A stretch of 64,000 nucleotides of DNA, taken from the NCBI RefSeq assembly GCF_000003815.2, contig NC_049990.1, positions 13,189,528 to 13,253,527 of the forward strand. The letters are read 5' to 3'. This document shows positions 36,480 through 47,560 of the stretch, piece by piece. The notes beneath the pieces are model-generated. The model made no database searches and was not told where the DNA came from. It worked only from the letters and a program-made list of their open reading frames with translations. Position numbers and translations under genes: made by a program. Positions within the stretch are counted from its first letter, which is position 1. Every line of letters starts with the position of its first letter. Source of the stretch: Branchiostoma floridae (Eukaryota; Chordata; Leptocardii; Amphioxiformes; Branchiostomatidae).

Positions 36480-36845
36480 CCGGATCTAATCTTATGTATT
36501 GCAACGACTCATTGCAACTATTTCATAACGGCAAGCGCCCATAGAGAGACTCATAATGAAGAGCAGGAATTCAAGGCCATACCATGAAGTTGGAATAAAT
36601 CCAAGTTGCTTACGAATTTTATGAGTTGTTTGAAGGGAATTCTTTCATATTATATATACATTATGTCTAGTATACCATAGCCTTTGCTCTGTAATTGCAA
36701 TCTACTATGTATGGCACCATATGTTTCTCTGTGGTGCAGAATGGCGTAGAATTTAAGATTCTCAAGCAGACCATGGACATGACGGATTGATTTTGAAAGA
36801 CTTTAACACATCCAAGGGAAATCATCCATGTTGTAACTCCAGGCG

Positions 36846-37130
36846 TCACCCACTGGCCCCTGCCGTACCACGGCCAGCCATAAGTTCTCGTCCTAGATGA
36901 GACTGTCTGATATAACTTCGATGAAGGTTAGACATCCAGGTAATAAGATACGCCAAATAGCAGTTACTCAAGCAAATGGATATGATTTTAGAAACGGTCA
37001 GACAGCTTCCGCTGACGCTAAATGAGATCTGTTCATTAGCACGTTTGTAGCCAAAACATAAATTGAATATACATGGGTAGAGTACGATTTCAGAAAGCTC
37101 AATAGGCAACATACATGAGACAAACAGGAA
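36846..37130 (-). mobile_element. Penelope-like end, minus strand
   Basis: The reverse complement matches the end at 57055-57142: CTGACCGTTTC, CATATCCA, GCTTGAGTAA, ATTACCTGGATGTCTAACC. The hammerhead core is replaced by GTCAGCGGAAGCTGTCTGAC. Confidence 0.5.
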
Positions 37131-37294
37131 ATGAAGTACTTGTTATCTATCTCCACAAGAGAACATACTCCTGTAATAAAACAACTGGAGCTTATTCGCA
37201 CCAACCTTGTCTTGACTTTGTCTAATTTTTGTTTCTCTCCTTAAATATCTAAAATTCTATTCAACTAATTCACACATCAATGTTTAGTCAGAAA

Positions 37295-37410
37295 CCTGCT
37301 ACTCAATAGATCTACCTCAGACGACAGACAACAGGACAAAAACGTCTTTAACCGTTTCTAAAATCGTACCCAGTTGCGTAAGTAACTATCATTTAGCGTG
37401 TGTGATGTGA
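37295..37410 (+). mobile_element. Penelope-like end, plus strand (inverted partner)
   Basis: AACGTCTTTAACCGTTTC and CCCAGTTGCGTAAGTAAC are diverged plus-strand versions of the same end. They face away from the copy at 36846-37130. Confidence 0.4.
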
Positions 37411-40108
37411 CTTTTGACATCACTCATCAAAACAGCAATACCTTACGAGACAACCAATGTCAGACAACTTCTAACGCTCGTCGTCCAATACCACAGTCAT
37501 TCCCAATACGGCTATTATGAAATGCTGTGTATAATTTTCACTTTTCATGCTATCACCCTTGTCACCCATTGCGCATAGATAGCCCGCTCTCTGTCTCCGT
37601 AATAAAGATGGAACCTGTGACCAACCTGATGAGACGTAAACCCCGGCTGACTTTCCAACGGCTCGGAAGAGTCCTGGGGGGTTTGCTGATATCTGGTTGA
37701 TTTTCAACGGTACACTTATAACAGGAACCTTGATAAGTCTCTGACTGGCAGGCAGGAAGGTCAAGCGCATAGACAGATGGAAGATAGAAGAAGTAAAACT
37801 CAGATCTAAGAATATACAATGACTTCTTCTGACATTTAACATTTTTACCTCGTATGTTGTTAAGAAGGTCACGTCGTCTTGTTTAAGATCATTTCTAGAA
37901 ATCTATATAGATAAAACTGATACTGTTATCATTATCATAAAAACATACCGGACGTTGAGTACATAATATTTTGTAAAAAGTCGAAATACATCGTTCATTT
38001 TCTTAACGCGGATTGTTTTTGGTGGCGGTGGGGTGGGTGGGGCCTGGGGGGCGGCGGCAAGTATTCAATCAAACAGGCAAATTGTTTCCCTTGTGAAAAA
38101 ATGACTAAAACAAAGTCCAAAGTTTTTTTCACGCCATTAGATTCGGGTACGTTGAGATAAAACTTTTTTTTATCTGGCAAATATTTAATGGATTATTTTC
38201 AGGAGACTTCGGTCCCTTCACAGCAGCGAGGATTTCTCTCTGGTATGAATCGCCATCAATCAGTATTAGGTGAGAATGACATTATCAGGCCATTGCACCA
38301 ACAGGACTAACCGTGCTGCAACATCACGCTACAGCAGGGGAAAATTGACGCCCCAAAATCAATAACCGTAGGTAATCACACACGTCGACAAGTGTTTAGA
38401 TATAAAGAGAAATTTGACCCTTGACGGGCCAACTATTTATGATTTTTTCAGCGTTATATTCGTATTATCACGTTTTCACTCCATACTTGATCTAAATGTC
38501 ATCCTTATTTCAGCCAACAGGATATTAGGAAGAAAAAGAGCAACTTTGGAACGAATTTTTATTTCTGGTGCTTTCTGTTTAAGAAACCCCCATCCTTACC
38601 CCCGGCGTACCAGCGCCGCCTCACTTCGTGTCGAGCAATGCCATGGACTAATTCAATAGCGGGACGTTACAAATGGCTCCTCTAATGTTGTACTGGGTCC
38701 GCTCTGAGGTTCGGACACTCACATGTGTCCTCACCCTTCTTTCTTCGTCTTAGATATCATCCTAGATTAGATTCAAGACGTCAAACACAACATCTTCGTG
38801 ACATAACATTACAGCACGCAGTTTCTCATCGTAACTTCAAATGAGAAAATGTACTCGTTGTGACGTGTGGAGATATATCAAGTACGATGTATGCTTATCT
38901 CTGTCTGGTGCTTCTATTCACAATCAGTTATTCAAACTTCATTTACAAGAATGGATTAAAAGCTCGTAAGATACTAGCTGAGAATGTTAGTTGATGCAGT
39001 AGCTGTGAAAAGTACAGTAACGCCTGTAGTACTTTGTTTGATAAGTGAACAACCATGACCCCATGTTATCTCCACAGTAGTGTAAGCTGGTAGTTCAATA
39101 CTCAATGTTTTAGAAAAAAGACGGTTTGTAACAGAAGTGTTCTATCGTCTTAAGGCTGGTCAGGAGAGCAGGACAATGAGCCATACCGAGATCTGCGCGA
39201 GCAATATGCACGCCTAAGCACACAGACTAGTCAGCGGGCATTGATGAATGCGCTGCGCACAACCGTCGTGATGAAACGTTGGTCCAAGTTTCTGACTTAT
39301 CCCTCACATATTGGTCTGATGAATGTTCCTGTCAGACTTTATGTACTTCTTTGCCACACTGGTCAGAACGGCACTGCCAGGTGATACAGGGGTAATTTGT
39401 CACCTGACAAGGTCTAAATGTGGCGAGCTCCGTGGACATGAAATGATGACCACATCTTCGGAGAAGGGCTTCGCTGTAAGATTACGTTAGATACTCCAGG
39501 TTTCTTTGATCTATACTTATAGATATATACTACAAAAGAGTGGAACGTTTTTTACATTTAGACGTTAAAACACAGCAGCTATAGCTCAATGGTAAAGGCA
39601 GGAATAAAACGACAAAAACTCAAAAGCCGAGAAAGAAACGGCCAAAAAAGAGGGGATTGTCACAAATGGAATTTAAGAGAATCGCACATAAACATAATTT
39701 AGTTTGGTAAACATTTCATGGCCAACATAAAGGAAAAGAAGACCAAAGGCTTCCATTAATATCAAGCTAAAGTCTAATTGTTACTTATCAATACTTCATG
39801 ACGTCCGTCAGATATTCTGTAACCCCCAAGTTGAAGCGATTCCTTTTCAAACCGAACTCCGTCACGAGCAAGAAGCAAAGGTGTCAGTGATAAGCAAGGC
39901 AGGGGCTTTTAGACATCCCAACTGGGGAAACTGTGCAAAATGAAGAAACTGATGACTCTTTCAGCTCCGCCTGATGCGCAGGGAATGTGAGCAGATTGGA
40001 TTTAGGCATCAGGTCTCACACGAAGGACGGGGAAGCCTCGACAGGGAGCTAGAACAGACAATACGGCGGAGCAAGTTCAAGATCCCAGGTTATAATTAAG
40101 GGTTAATG
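37411..40108. other. 2.7 kb without a supported gene
   Basis: The longest gap-free frame outside the neuroligin exon (37872-37471, minus, 133 codons) has no recognisable domain. At 38023-38060 there is a G-rich tract (GGTGGCGGTGGGGTGGG...) able in principle to form a quadruplex. Confidence 0.3.
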
Positions 40109-40208
40109 NNNNNNNNNNNNNNNNNNNNNNNNNNNNNNNNNNNNNNNNNNNNNNNNNNNNNNNNNNNNNNNNNNNNNNNNNNNNNNNNNNNNNNNNNNNN
40201 NNNNNNNN
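40109..40208. other. Assembly gap (100 N)
   Basis: A run of exactly 100 N. Confidence 1.
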
Positions 40209-40520
40209 CTCTTCTTGCAGTCTGTTCTTATTCCCTCTGCTCTGGAATATGTTTCGCCCCTTTTGATTGGCCAATACCTTTATATCCTTTGTGTATCGCT
40301 CCCTCTGATTGGTTAGAATGAATCGACACCGGCACTGGTGTCGATTTGCATCGACACTGGTGCCGGTGTCGATGCAAATCGACACCCGTGCCGGTGTCGA
40401 TTCATTCTGACCAATCAGAAGGACGACACACGCCGGGCTGGCAGGAATCTAAGTATTACGGCGTCATAACCAACGTGGAACGGGGCCTTCTGATTGGTCC
40501 GCGGCGTCTGGCTATATGAT
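40209..40520. repeat. CCAAT-rich dispersed element with 116-bp palindrome
   Basis: It shares both flanks (CTGCTCTGG..ATATGTTTC, TTGATTGGCCAATA, GGAACGGGGCCTTCTGAT, CCGCGGCG, CTGGCTATATGATAAT) with a reverse-oriented copy at 47344-47560. Several GATTGG/CCAAT boxes and a TATATGATAA end give it a promoter-like look. The core at 40304-40419 is a spacer-less palindrome with only a few mismatches. Confidence 0.65.
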
Positions 40521-40870
40521 AATAAGTTTTATTGCAAATCCATGCCCGTGGGCTAATTGCAGGTAACATACAAGATTCAATCAGTGTAAAATACAGTATC
40601 ACAAGTGTCTACTCTAGTCTAAAACTAGTGAGAGCTAACTCTATATCCTGGGTTATTGGGTTCGACTCCTTTTTTGAAGACAGTGGAAGACGAAAGATCC
40701 CACCTTTTCTATTATGTGTGGGTTTTGTGATGTTAAAAGGAGAACCGTTTTACTTTATAAAAACGATAACATAGACTAGTATACAGATGGTCAGTACAGT
40801 AAATCTAGAGCTGTACACCGAGACAAAGTTTGACTCAGCTAAAACCGTCTCCCAAAGGTTCTAGTATTAC
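40508..40870 (-). mobile_element. Possible LINE 3' end, minus strand
   Basis: The minus-strand end reads GGATTTGCAATAAAACTTAT, resembling the AATAAA-containing 3' ends at 7675 and 41515. No protein motif was recovered. Confidence 0.3.
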
Positions 40871-41043
40871 CTAATGTTGTTCCATCATATGCATTAGCAA
40901 TAAGTTTCTAATTGCATCATACTTCATTCACTTGATGCTGACTTAATGGCACTGTCAACTCTGGTGTCTGGGTACATCATCGATATTGTCATGACGTAGA
41001 CGTAAATATGTCCCCAGGGAAACGTCATCACCTCGGCAATAAT
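40871..41043. other. Unassigned spacer
   Basis: Nothing recognised. Confidence 0.3.
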
Positions 41044-41200
41044 TACCATCGCCAGGGTAGTTATACTTTTGGGTCAGTGTGTGCGTGTGTGACTGTGTGT
41101 TTGTGAGTTTGTCTGTTCGAACAGCATAACTTAAGAAACTGTGGATGGACCGTTATTATATATGCTATGTTGGAACGTGTTGGAAATGAAGAAATGATTA
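41044..41200 (+). repeat. TACCTTCGCC repeat family, 5' fragment
   Basis: TACCATCGCCAGGGTAGTTA, a TG-rich run, then GAACAGCATAACTTAAGAA. The copy breaks off before a second copy begins at 41224. Confidence 0.5.
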
Positions 41201-41491
41201 GATTATGGGCCCTCGACGGTTCTTACCTTCCGCCATTCCCGTTATGTGTCAGGCGTGTACGTCTGTCTGTCCGTCTGTCTGTCAACAGCATAACTCGAGA
41301 AGCCTTGGATGCATCCTGATCATATTTGGTAGGTGGGTAGGGGTCGGGAAAACAAAGGTCATGTTTGATAATGGGCTCCCTAACGGCTTGCCAAGATACT
41401 GCAGCTGAACCTCAATTTTTGACATCTCGTGTTCTGGACATGCTGTGGTCGTGATTTTTGAGTGGTGGATAGCCCTTGGGACAGGGAGTAG

Positions 41492-42401
41492 TCAAATCAA
41501 GTCAAAGTTTATTGCACAACATCTGTAAAATTAGTACAAAGTAAGACAAACTTAAGTATATTGTATAAGACAACTAGCTATATAGTAGCATTAAGCTATA
41601 GTAATAATGTAACAATAAATTGTAGATGGCTATACAATATTGGAAGAAACACATTTTACATTGTGAAACAAATCCAGAATGTTGCGACAGACTACATGCT
41701 AATAACAGAAATTTAGTACATACTACATTCAGGTTCTATTTGATACAGACAATATTGAGAGGAGACACAGTGAGGATCTTTGTATCCAGTACATATATAT
41801 TTATATATACAATATTATGACAATGTTTACAATATCAAGTTGTTATCATGAAGTTTCCTTGACATGACATGAGTACATACATGGACTAGCTCTCATCTTG
41901 TCTTGGGTATTTGTAAGGCCGCCTTTCCACTAGACGGCGATCGTGCTGCGCTCTCACTGCGACCTAAATAGGATATGTGTAATCTTTACTTTCACACTTG
42001 GTATATCATACAAAACGTAAAAGTGTGACTGAGAAGACAACAAAGCACACAAGGTGTAAAAAGATTCGTTTCTTTTCTATAGAATTCTTTGAGCGATATG
42101 TCAAATTTTAGGTCGCAGAGAGAGCGCGGTGAGAGCGCCGTCCTAGTGGAAAGGGGGTATAAGAACTTTATCATCTGCATTAATTTAGTTCTTTCTTCTA
42201 TGTAAGATGGACATTCCATCACGTAATGGTATTCATTCTCTACAGTCACCTTCTTTCCACGTTGGACACAGTCTCTGGCTTGCTGGGACATTGTTGTGTC
42301 GGCCTTTTTCAATTTCTGAATGGTGTGCAGCAACTATGAGTTATGCTGTATTGGCTACGAAGGGTTTGTTTTGGACCGAAAGAAGGCATTTCCCAATACG
42401 A
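41492..42401 (-). mobile_element. LINE 3' end inserted in copy C
   Basis: The minus-strand frame holds VENEYHYVMECPSYIEERTK, aligned with EDEFHFLMKCP... of the LINE at 7655-8110. The 3' end reads GTGCAATAAACTTTGAC with a short tandem tail. The host's GTA (or AGTA) appears on both sides as a probable duplication. A MITE interrupts it at 41917. Confidence 0.65.
41917..42159 (-). mobile_element. Harbinger-like MITE inserted in the LINE
   Basis: A 243-bp element with inverted ends (CCTTTCCACTAGACGGCG and CGCCGTCCTAGTGGAAAGG), flanked by TAA at 41914-41916 and 42160-42162. It is the same family, in opposite orientation, as 63628-63871. Confidence 0.8.
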
Positions 42402-42570
42402 AATGCAGTAAGTTCTGTGAGTTTGGATCCCCTAGTGGATTATTTTTAACTACATGCACCGGTTTCCTTTCAAATTTTGACGAGGATAACCCGAAAACGT
42501 GTTTACGGATCATCATGATTTCTTATACATAGATAGAATGAGTGATGACGTACATAATTGCATACTAATT

Positions 42571-43438
42571 ATGCAATGACAAATGAGGTCCTATCATGAT
42601 TGGCTTACAATATTTTTCTCATCGAAACGTATCACTTTTTATACTGCCAGCTTGGTTATATGATAATCGCGTAGTGGATTTACTTCATCGTGCTGATATT
42701 TGGAAGGTATTTGGTAGCTGCGGATCGTCTCTCTACCATCAGATCTACCACGTCTGTTTGATTACTGCGTGAAACGACACATGCGCGATACGCCTGCGCA
42801 CTGCTTGTCCTTTGTCACATAGGCACTTGAAACTCGAACCTTGGTCTTTACCTTCCTAATCCAAGAAACAGGCCCGCCTTTAGTTTTATGTTCAATGTTT
42901 GATGTTTGTTTTACTACCCTATACACAACTGTGTCCACAATGGTTAGATGACGCAGTTTTACCAAAAATTTACATTTTTTTGTTAAAAATTGCGCAAAAA
43001 ATCCTAGATTTGATAAATTCTAAATACACGATAAGTGTGAATATAGTTCTGTAGGCACATGGCTACAAAATGAAAATAAAAACCGAATCCATTTGAAGAA
43101 ATAATAGGAGAAGGAGAAGAAGAAACATGACAAAGGACAATATATTTCAATCAATGTATCGATTGAAGCATAATCAAGAAATAATATGCGATTTAGATGA
43201 ATGAGTGTTCATCTTTGATATAAACTGTCACTGTTATAGGAACCCATCCCACATAACTTCTTACTTATATCAAAAGCTATGTGCCACAAAGAATAAAGAC
43301 CATATCATGTGCAAGAAAAAAGATACAAAGACCGTAAGTATCAAGGCAGCAAGCCAAGGGGCCAAAATAGACCTTAAACTTGGTCTTTCCGACCAATATC
43401 CATATAACAAAAAATAATCACAATCAAAGTTGCAGATT
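42571..43438. other. Non-coding stretch, nothing recognised
   Basis: No exon or repeat end was identified. Confidence 0.3.
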
Positions 43439-43538
43439 NNNNNNNNNNNNNNNNNNNNNNNNNNNNNNNNNNNNNNNNNNNNNNNNNNNNNNNNNNNNNN
43501 NNNNNNNNNNNNNNNNNNNNNNNNNNNNNNNNNNNNNN
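43439..43538. other. Assembly gap (100 N)
   Basis: A run of exactly 100 N. Confidence 1.
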
Positions 43539-43745
43539 CCGACACATTCAAGTCAAGAACTCTCTTCTAAAGGAGGTGAAAAAAGAAAAGAGTTGAATGG
43601 GGGAGGGGGACTGACACGTTAAGATTGTACAAGTGTTCTTAAGAGGAGTGATTTTGTAGTCTTAGCACAGACAGATGTTTATGTTTATTTCGTATGTTTG
43701 GAAGTCACCAAAAGTACTTCCGCCAGTATGTTACATACATGAGAC

Positions 43746-44181
43746 GTGGACACGTAGTATACAAACAAGGGAAAGGGAATATACAGAACATACAGGTGTA
43801 TCTCGGACCGTTGTTGTTGTGTCTCCCGAGCGTGAACACGTAGTACACAAACAAGGGAACGGGAATATACAGAACATACAGGTGTATCTCAGGCAGTACT
43901 AGTTGTTGTTGTGTCTCCCGAACGTGAACACGTAGTACACAAACAAGGGAACGGGAATCTGCAGAACATACAGATGTATCTCAGGCAGTTGTTGTGGTGT
44001 CTCCCGAGCGTGAACACGTAGTACACAAACAAGGGAACGGGAATCTACAGAACATACAGATGTATCTCAGGCAGTTGTTGTGGTGCCTCCCGAGCGTGAA
44101 CACGTAGTACACAAACAAGGGAACGGGAATCTACAGAACATACAGGTGTATCTCAGGCAGTTATTGTTGTGTCTCCCGTGC
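43746..44181. repeat. 86-bp tandem repeat, five copies
   Basis: Units start at 43746, 43832, 43924, 44010 and 44096 with GTG(A/G)ACACGTAG and end near CTCCCG. The second unit carries a 6-bp insertion, so its spacing is 92. Divergence between units is low. The unit length is not a multiple of three, so coding is unlikely. Confidence 0.9.
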
Positions 44182-44637
44182 GGCCGGTGGCACCATTACG
44201 CCAGCCCCGCACACTTGACGTGGAATCTGACTCCCCGATCGATTTTCTCGCGGACAGTCGCAAAAGAACTGGACGTAATGAATAATTGGATCGATTGAAC
44301 CTTGGGATTAAACTTCGAAGCAAAACTGACAATAGCGGCGGGGCAGCCATATATTACATGCTTGGTTGCGTGAAAAGTTTTCTGGGTGGATGAACAGTAC
44401 GGATAAAGTTGGGTTTCAATCTAGTTAACCGTATTGAGAAACATTCGTAATTCATGTTACGTGTTTTAGCTCAACTGTATGTAGTAAGTGAGAAATAGTC
44501 ATACGACTAACCTCCGCATTGCTAATACGTATATAGATAAATCAAACTGTCAAGAACTACATTTCAAAGCTCCTAACACGCTATAACTTATCATTTCAAA
44601 ATCCCCATCCATAGCATCAATTCAAACATGTAAAACC
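44182..44637. other. Unassigned stretch
   Basis: GC-richer at first (44182-44350), then AT-rich. No domain was recognised. Confidence 0.25.
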
Positions 44638-44745
44638 ACGAGGATGATTGAATAAGAATTTCCCCTGACCCACTTTTGGTTATTGTACGTAGGGGCATAG
44701 AATGATATATATCCCTTTGGATCACCATTATTTCATGGTACTGTC
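44638..44745 (+). mobile_element. Decayed mariner end fragment
   Basis: ACGAGGATGATTGAATAAG and CCCCTGACCCACTTTTGGTT align with the left end of the mariner derivative at 8593. There is no right end. Confidence 0.5.
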
Positions 44746-45360
44746 GGATCTTTTCACGTTTACAGCCACTGGAGTGCAGGAGGGTTCAGGAGTACAGGGA
44801 TCCTGGCGGTCACGAGGGTCGTCGATTCCTCCACGTCTGGGGACTTATTTCCTGTAGACGAAGAGGAATAAAACTTATTTCAAACTTTTTTTAAATATAG
44901 GCAAACATACTATATCGATTTGTGAGTATTTGCCTTAATAGTTCTAATTATGTCAATCCAGTGACACAAAATATTCTAAAAAAATGTCAGAAATGGCAAC
45001 TGGTTCTCTGGTTCTTTCAAATGTACTGAGGATACCCTTAGGTGTTTTCACCCCATCGAAAAGGTGGTAGCGTTATGTTTTGTTAGCGTTATATGTATGT
45101 CTGTATGTATATTGATGGGAAGCGTAGCTCGACATTGGGTTGATATTAAGTATGTAGATAGGTTTTGATGAGACCTAGATTATTAAATTGGGGGCCCTCT
45201 AATGGCTTGTTACGGTGCTGTTCTGATACTCTTTAAATCTATGGATGGACCTCATAACCATACTCATATGTTACAGAATATACTGAAATTTTAAAATCTA
45301 GACCATTTTGTAATTCAGCTGCATGGCTAGCTGTGGTTGATTATTAATTAATGTGGAAGT
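44746..45360. other. Non-coding stretch, possible repeat fragments
   Basis: A piece near 45080-45215 (TATGTATGTCTGTATG, GGGGGCCCTCTAATGGCTTG) resembles a decayed TACCTTCGCC family copy. Nothing coding. Confidence 0.3.
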
Positions 45361-45409
45361 GATTTAATGTTTTGATATAACAATAGATTTTTTTTTTACT
45401 ATTGAACTA

Positions 45410-45509
45410 NNNNNNNNNNNNNNNNNNNNNNNNNNNNNNNNNNNNNNNNNNNNNNNNNNNNNNNNNNNNNNNNNNNNNNNNNNNNNNNNNNNNNNNNNNN
45501 NNNNNNNNN
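45410..45509. other. Assembly gap (100 N)
   Basis: A run of N adjoining the 10-bp minisatellite, so the array length is unknown. Confidence 1.
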
Positions 45510-45655
45510 ACGTTCCTTTTCGTTCCTTTTCGCACTTTCGGTACTTTCCTTTTCGTTCCTTTTCGTTCCTTTTCGCACTTTCGGTACTTTCCTTTTCGTT
45601 CCTTTTCGCACTTTCGCTAGCGAAAGTGCGAAAAGGAGCGAAAAGGAATGGAGTA
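45510..45655. repeat. GTTCCTTTTC minisatellite ending in a 36-bp palindrome
   Basis: 10-bp units GTTCCTTTTC alternate with GCACTTTCGGTACTTTCC. At 45601-45636 the array turns back on itself through a perfect palindrome centred on CTAG, and then continues in reverse complement. The lysine/glutamate-rich frames on the opposite strand are artefacts. Confidence 0.85.
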
Positions 45656-46880
45656 TGAAGCAAACTTAAATAAAATCAATGAGAATATAAGGAATCGGTA
45701 CTGCGGGCGTTAGAAGCCTATGAAACGCGTTTTATTTTACCCAGAATTTGACATTATCAAATTTTTACAGCGCTGTTTCAGGCTGTTGTTTTTGTGTGGC
45801 TAAATTATTCTTTGAAGATCTGCGAAATACAAAGAAACGGAACTGAGATAAGAAAGTAAGGACTAAAATTCATTGGGTGGTAGATGAATATCGATTATTA
45901 TACATTTTCAGGATGAGGCAAGATTGTAACGTTGTTGTTGTATTTGGGTGGCTTTTATTCTCCCTAGAGGAGAGCGCCGCATGCAAATGACCCGCGAAAT
46001 CCGGTCAGGAAAGATATGCTAATAAACTGCTGCCCCACGAGCATGACAGCTCCTTTTAACAGGGCCAACAACATGGTTTTCTGGAGACTGGAGACATATC
46101 TTCTCGCTCGTTCACAACGAAAGAAAAGCTGTAAAAGGAGAGACATATATACATTGTACCAAAGAGATTTCATCAAGTTGTACCATGAGTATTCATCATT
46201 TTGGCGGGAAGAAAGGTGCCAACGTGAGGAATTTGTGCAAAGGATATTGGTAAATACAATTTCTGTCAACAATTTTCCGTCATATTCAATACAAATAAAT
46301 TTCTGCCTCTTGCGACCGACATCAGGCCCTCGCTGATGATAAAAAATCCCAATGCCGGGTTTAGATGTCCTGGTTGCAAAACAAATTTAAGGCGTTGTAT
46401 TAATATTAATGAAAGTGTGAAAAAAAAGGAAGGAAAAATAATTCCCAACATGCTGGGCTCGAACTTCCGATCGTCGACTTCCCTGGGTTCGAACATGCGA
46501 CCTATATTTCTCTAAGGTCAAGTTCTTACAAATTGTGCAATACATATACTTGTAACTTTGCTATCATTGCATTTTTTTAACAACTATATCCACATAGCAT
46601 GGCTTTTTATGATAAAATATGCGCAATCGTTCTCGACATAATCCATTTCTTCTTGTGAAATTTTATAATATAAATGTAATATGGATATTCTAAGGAATGT
46701 TATAACCACATTAACACGTACATGAACATAGATATGCATAGATAGGTCTCATCAATATTCATTCCTCCATTGAACCATTGCTTTAGGAATTTCGTGGAAC
46801 AAGCCGCAAAATGCATTTGCCGATCACAGTTTACCTTTTCCTAATATTACCATCGATTTTATTTGGATTTGCTTCATACT
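45656..46880. other. Spacer between inverted minisatellite loci
   Basis: No gene is supported. The two edges (TGAAGCAAAC...AATAAAATC at 45656 and GATTTTATTTGGATTTGCTT at 46855) are inverted copies of each other. Confidence 0.4.
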
Positions 46881-46883
46881 TCG

Positions 46884-47040
46884 TTCCTTTTCGCACTTTC
46901 GGTACTTTCCTTTTTTGTTCCTTTTCGTTCCTTTTCGTTCCTTTTCGTTCCTTTTCGTTCCTTTTCGTTCCTTTTCGTTCCTTTTCGTTCCTTTTCGTTC
47001 CTTTTCGTTCCTTTTCGTTCCTTTTCGCACTTTCGGTAGA
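46884..47040. repeat. GTTCCTTTTC minisatellite, second locus
   Basis: About eleven uninterrupted 10-bp units, bounded at both ends by GCACTTTCGGTA. In opposite orientation to the locus at 45510 with respect to the shared flank. Confidence 0.9.
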
Positions 47041-47343
47041 CCCGTCACGACAGCAGTGGATTGATCATTCCTTGACAAAGACTGGTGCTGTTCTGTCAAA
47101 AATTTGTCCAATGTCTGTGTTGGAAATTAGAAACTAGTTTAATAATGACTTTTACCAACATTGATCAACTTTAAAGTTAAGATTTTTTTTTTACTATTTG
47201 CAACATTTCTTTATGAACTGAGTTGGCTGGGTATGTTTTGATTAATTTGATGCCGTTGCATTTGCGACTTTGAAACAGCGTACGTAAAGAGGGTCAGGAA
47301 TGTTACTTTGATGACGATAGACGTAATTGTATACAAATAATGC

Positions 47344-47560
47344 GAATTATCATATAGCCAGGCGCCGCGGACCTATCAGAAGGCCCCGTTCCATATTGGT
47401 TATAACGCCAAAATACATATTAGATTCCGGCCAACCCGGTGTGTATAGCTCCTTTTGATTGGTGTCGATGGAAATCGGAAAGTAAGGGATCTGCAGGCAT
47501 ATTGGCCAATCAAAAGTGAAACATATGCCAGAGCAGAGAGAATAAGTGCAAACTGCAAGG
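47344..47560 (-). repeat. CCAAT-rich element, second copy without the palindrome
   Basis: The reverse complement shares the flanks of 40209-40520, but its core is only TTGGTGTCGATGGAAATCGG. This suggests that the palindrome of the other copy grew from, or was lost from, a single GTGTCGAT word. Confidence 0.65.

Larger units (their letters stand above)
41224..42570 (+). mobile_element. TACCTTCGCC repeat family, copy C, split by a LINE
   Basis: Family sequence at 41224-41491 stops at CAGGGAGTA and resumes at about 42402 with GTAAGTTCTGTGAGTTTGG. This is exactly the continuation found in copy A. The interruption is the LINE piece 41492-42401. Confidence 0.7.

Noticed and set aside
37471-37872. 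133-codon minus-strand open frame
   Set aside because: It is the longest gap-free frame outside the neuroligin exon, but it has no recognisable domain. A few frames this long are expected by chance in 64 kb.
39575-39605. TATAGCTCAATGGTAAAGGC resembling the 5' part of a tRNA
   Set aside because: There is no box B or cloverleaf after it, so it is at most a fragment.
46824-47111. Lysine/glutamate-rich open frame
   Set aside because: It is produced by the 10-bp minisatellite read in all three frames.
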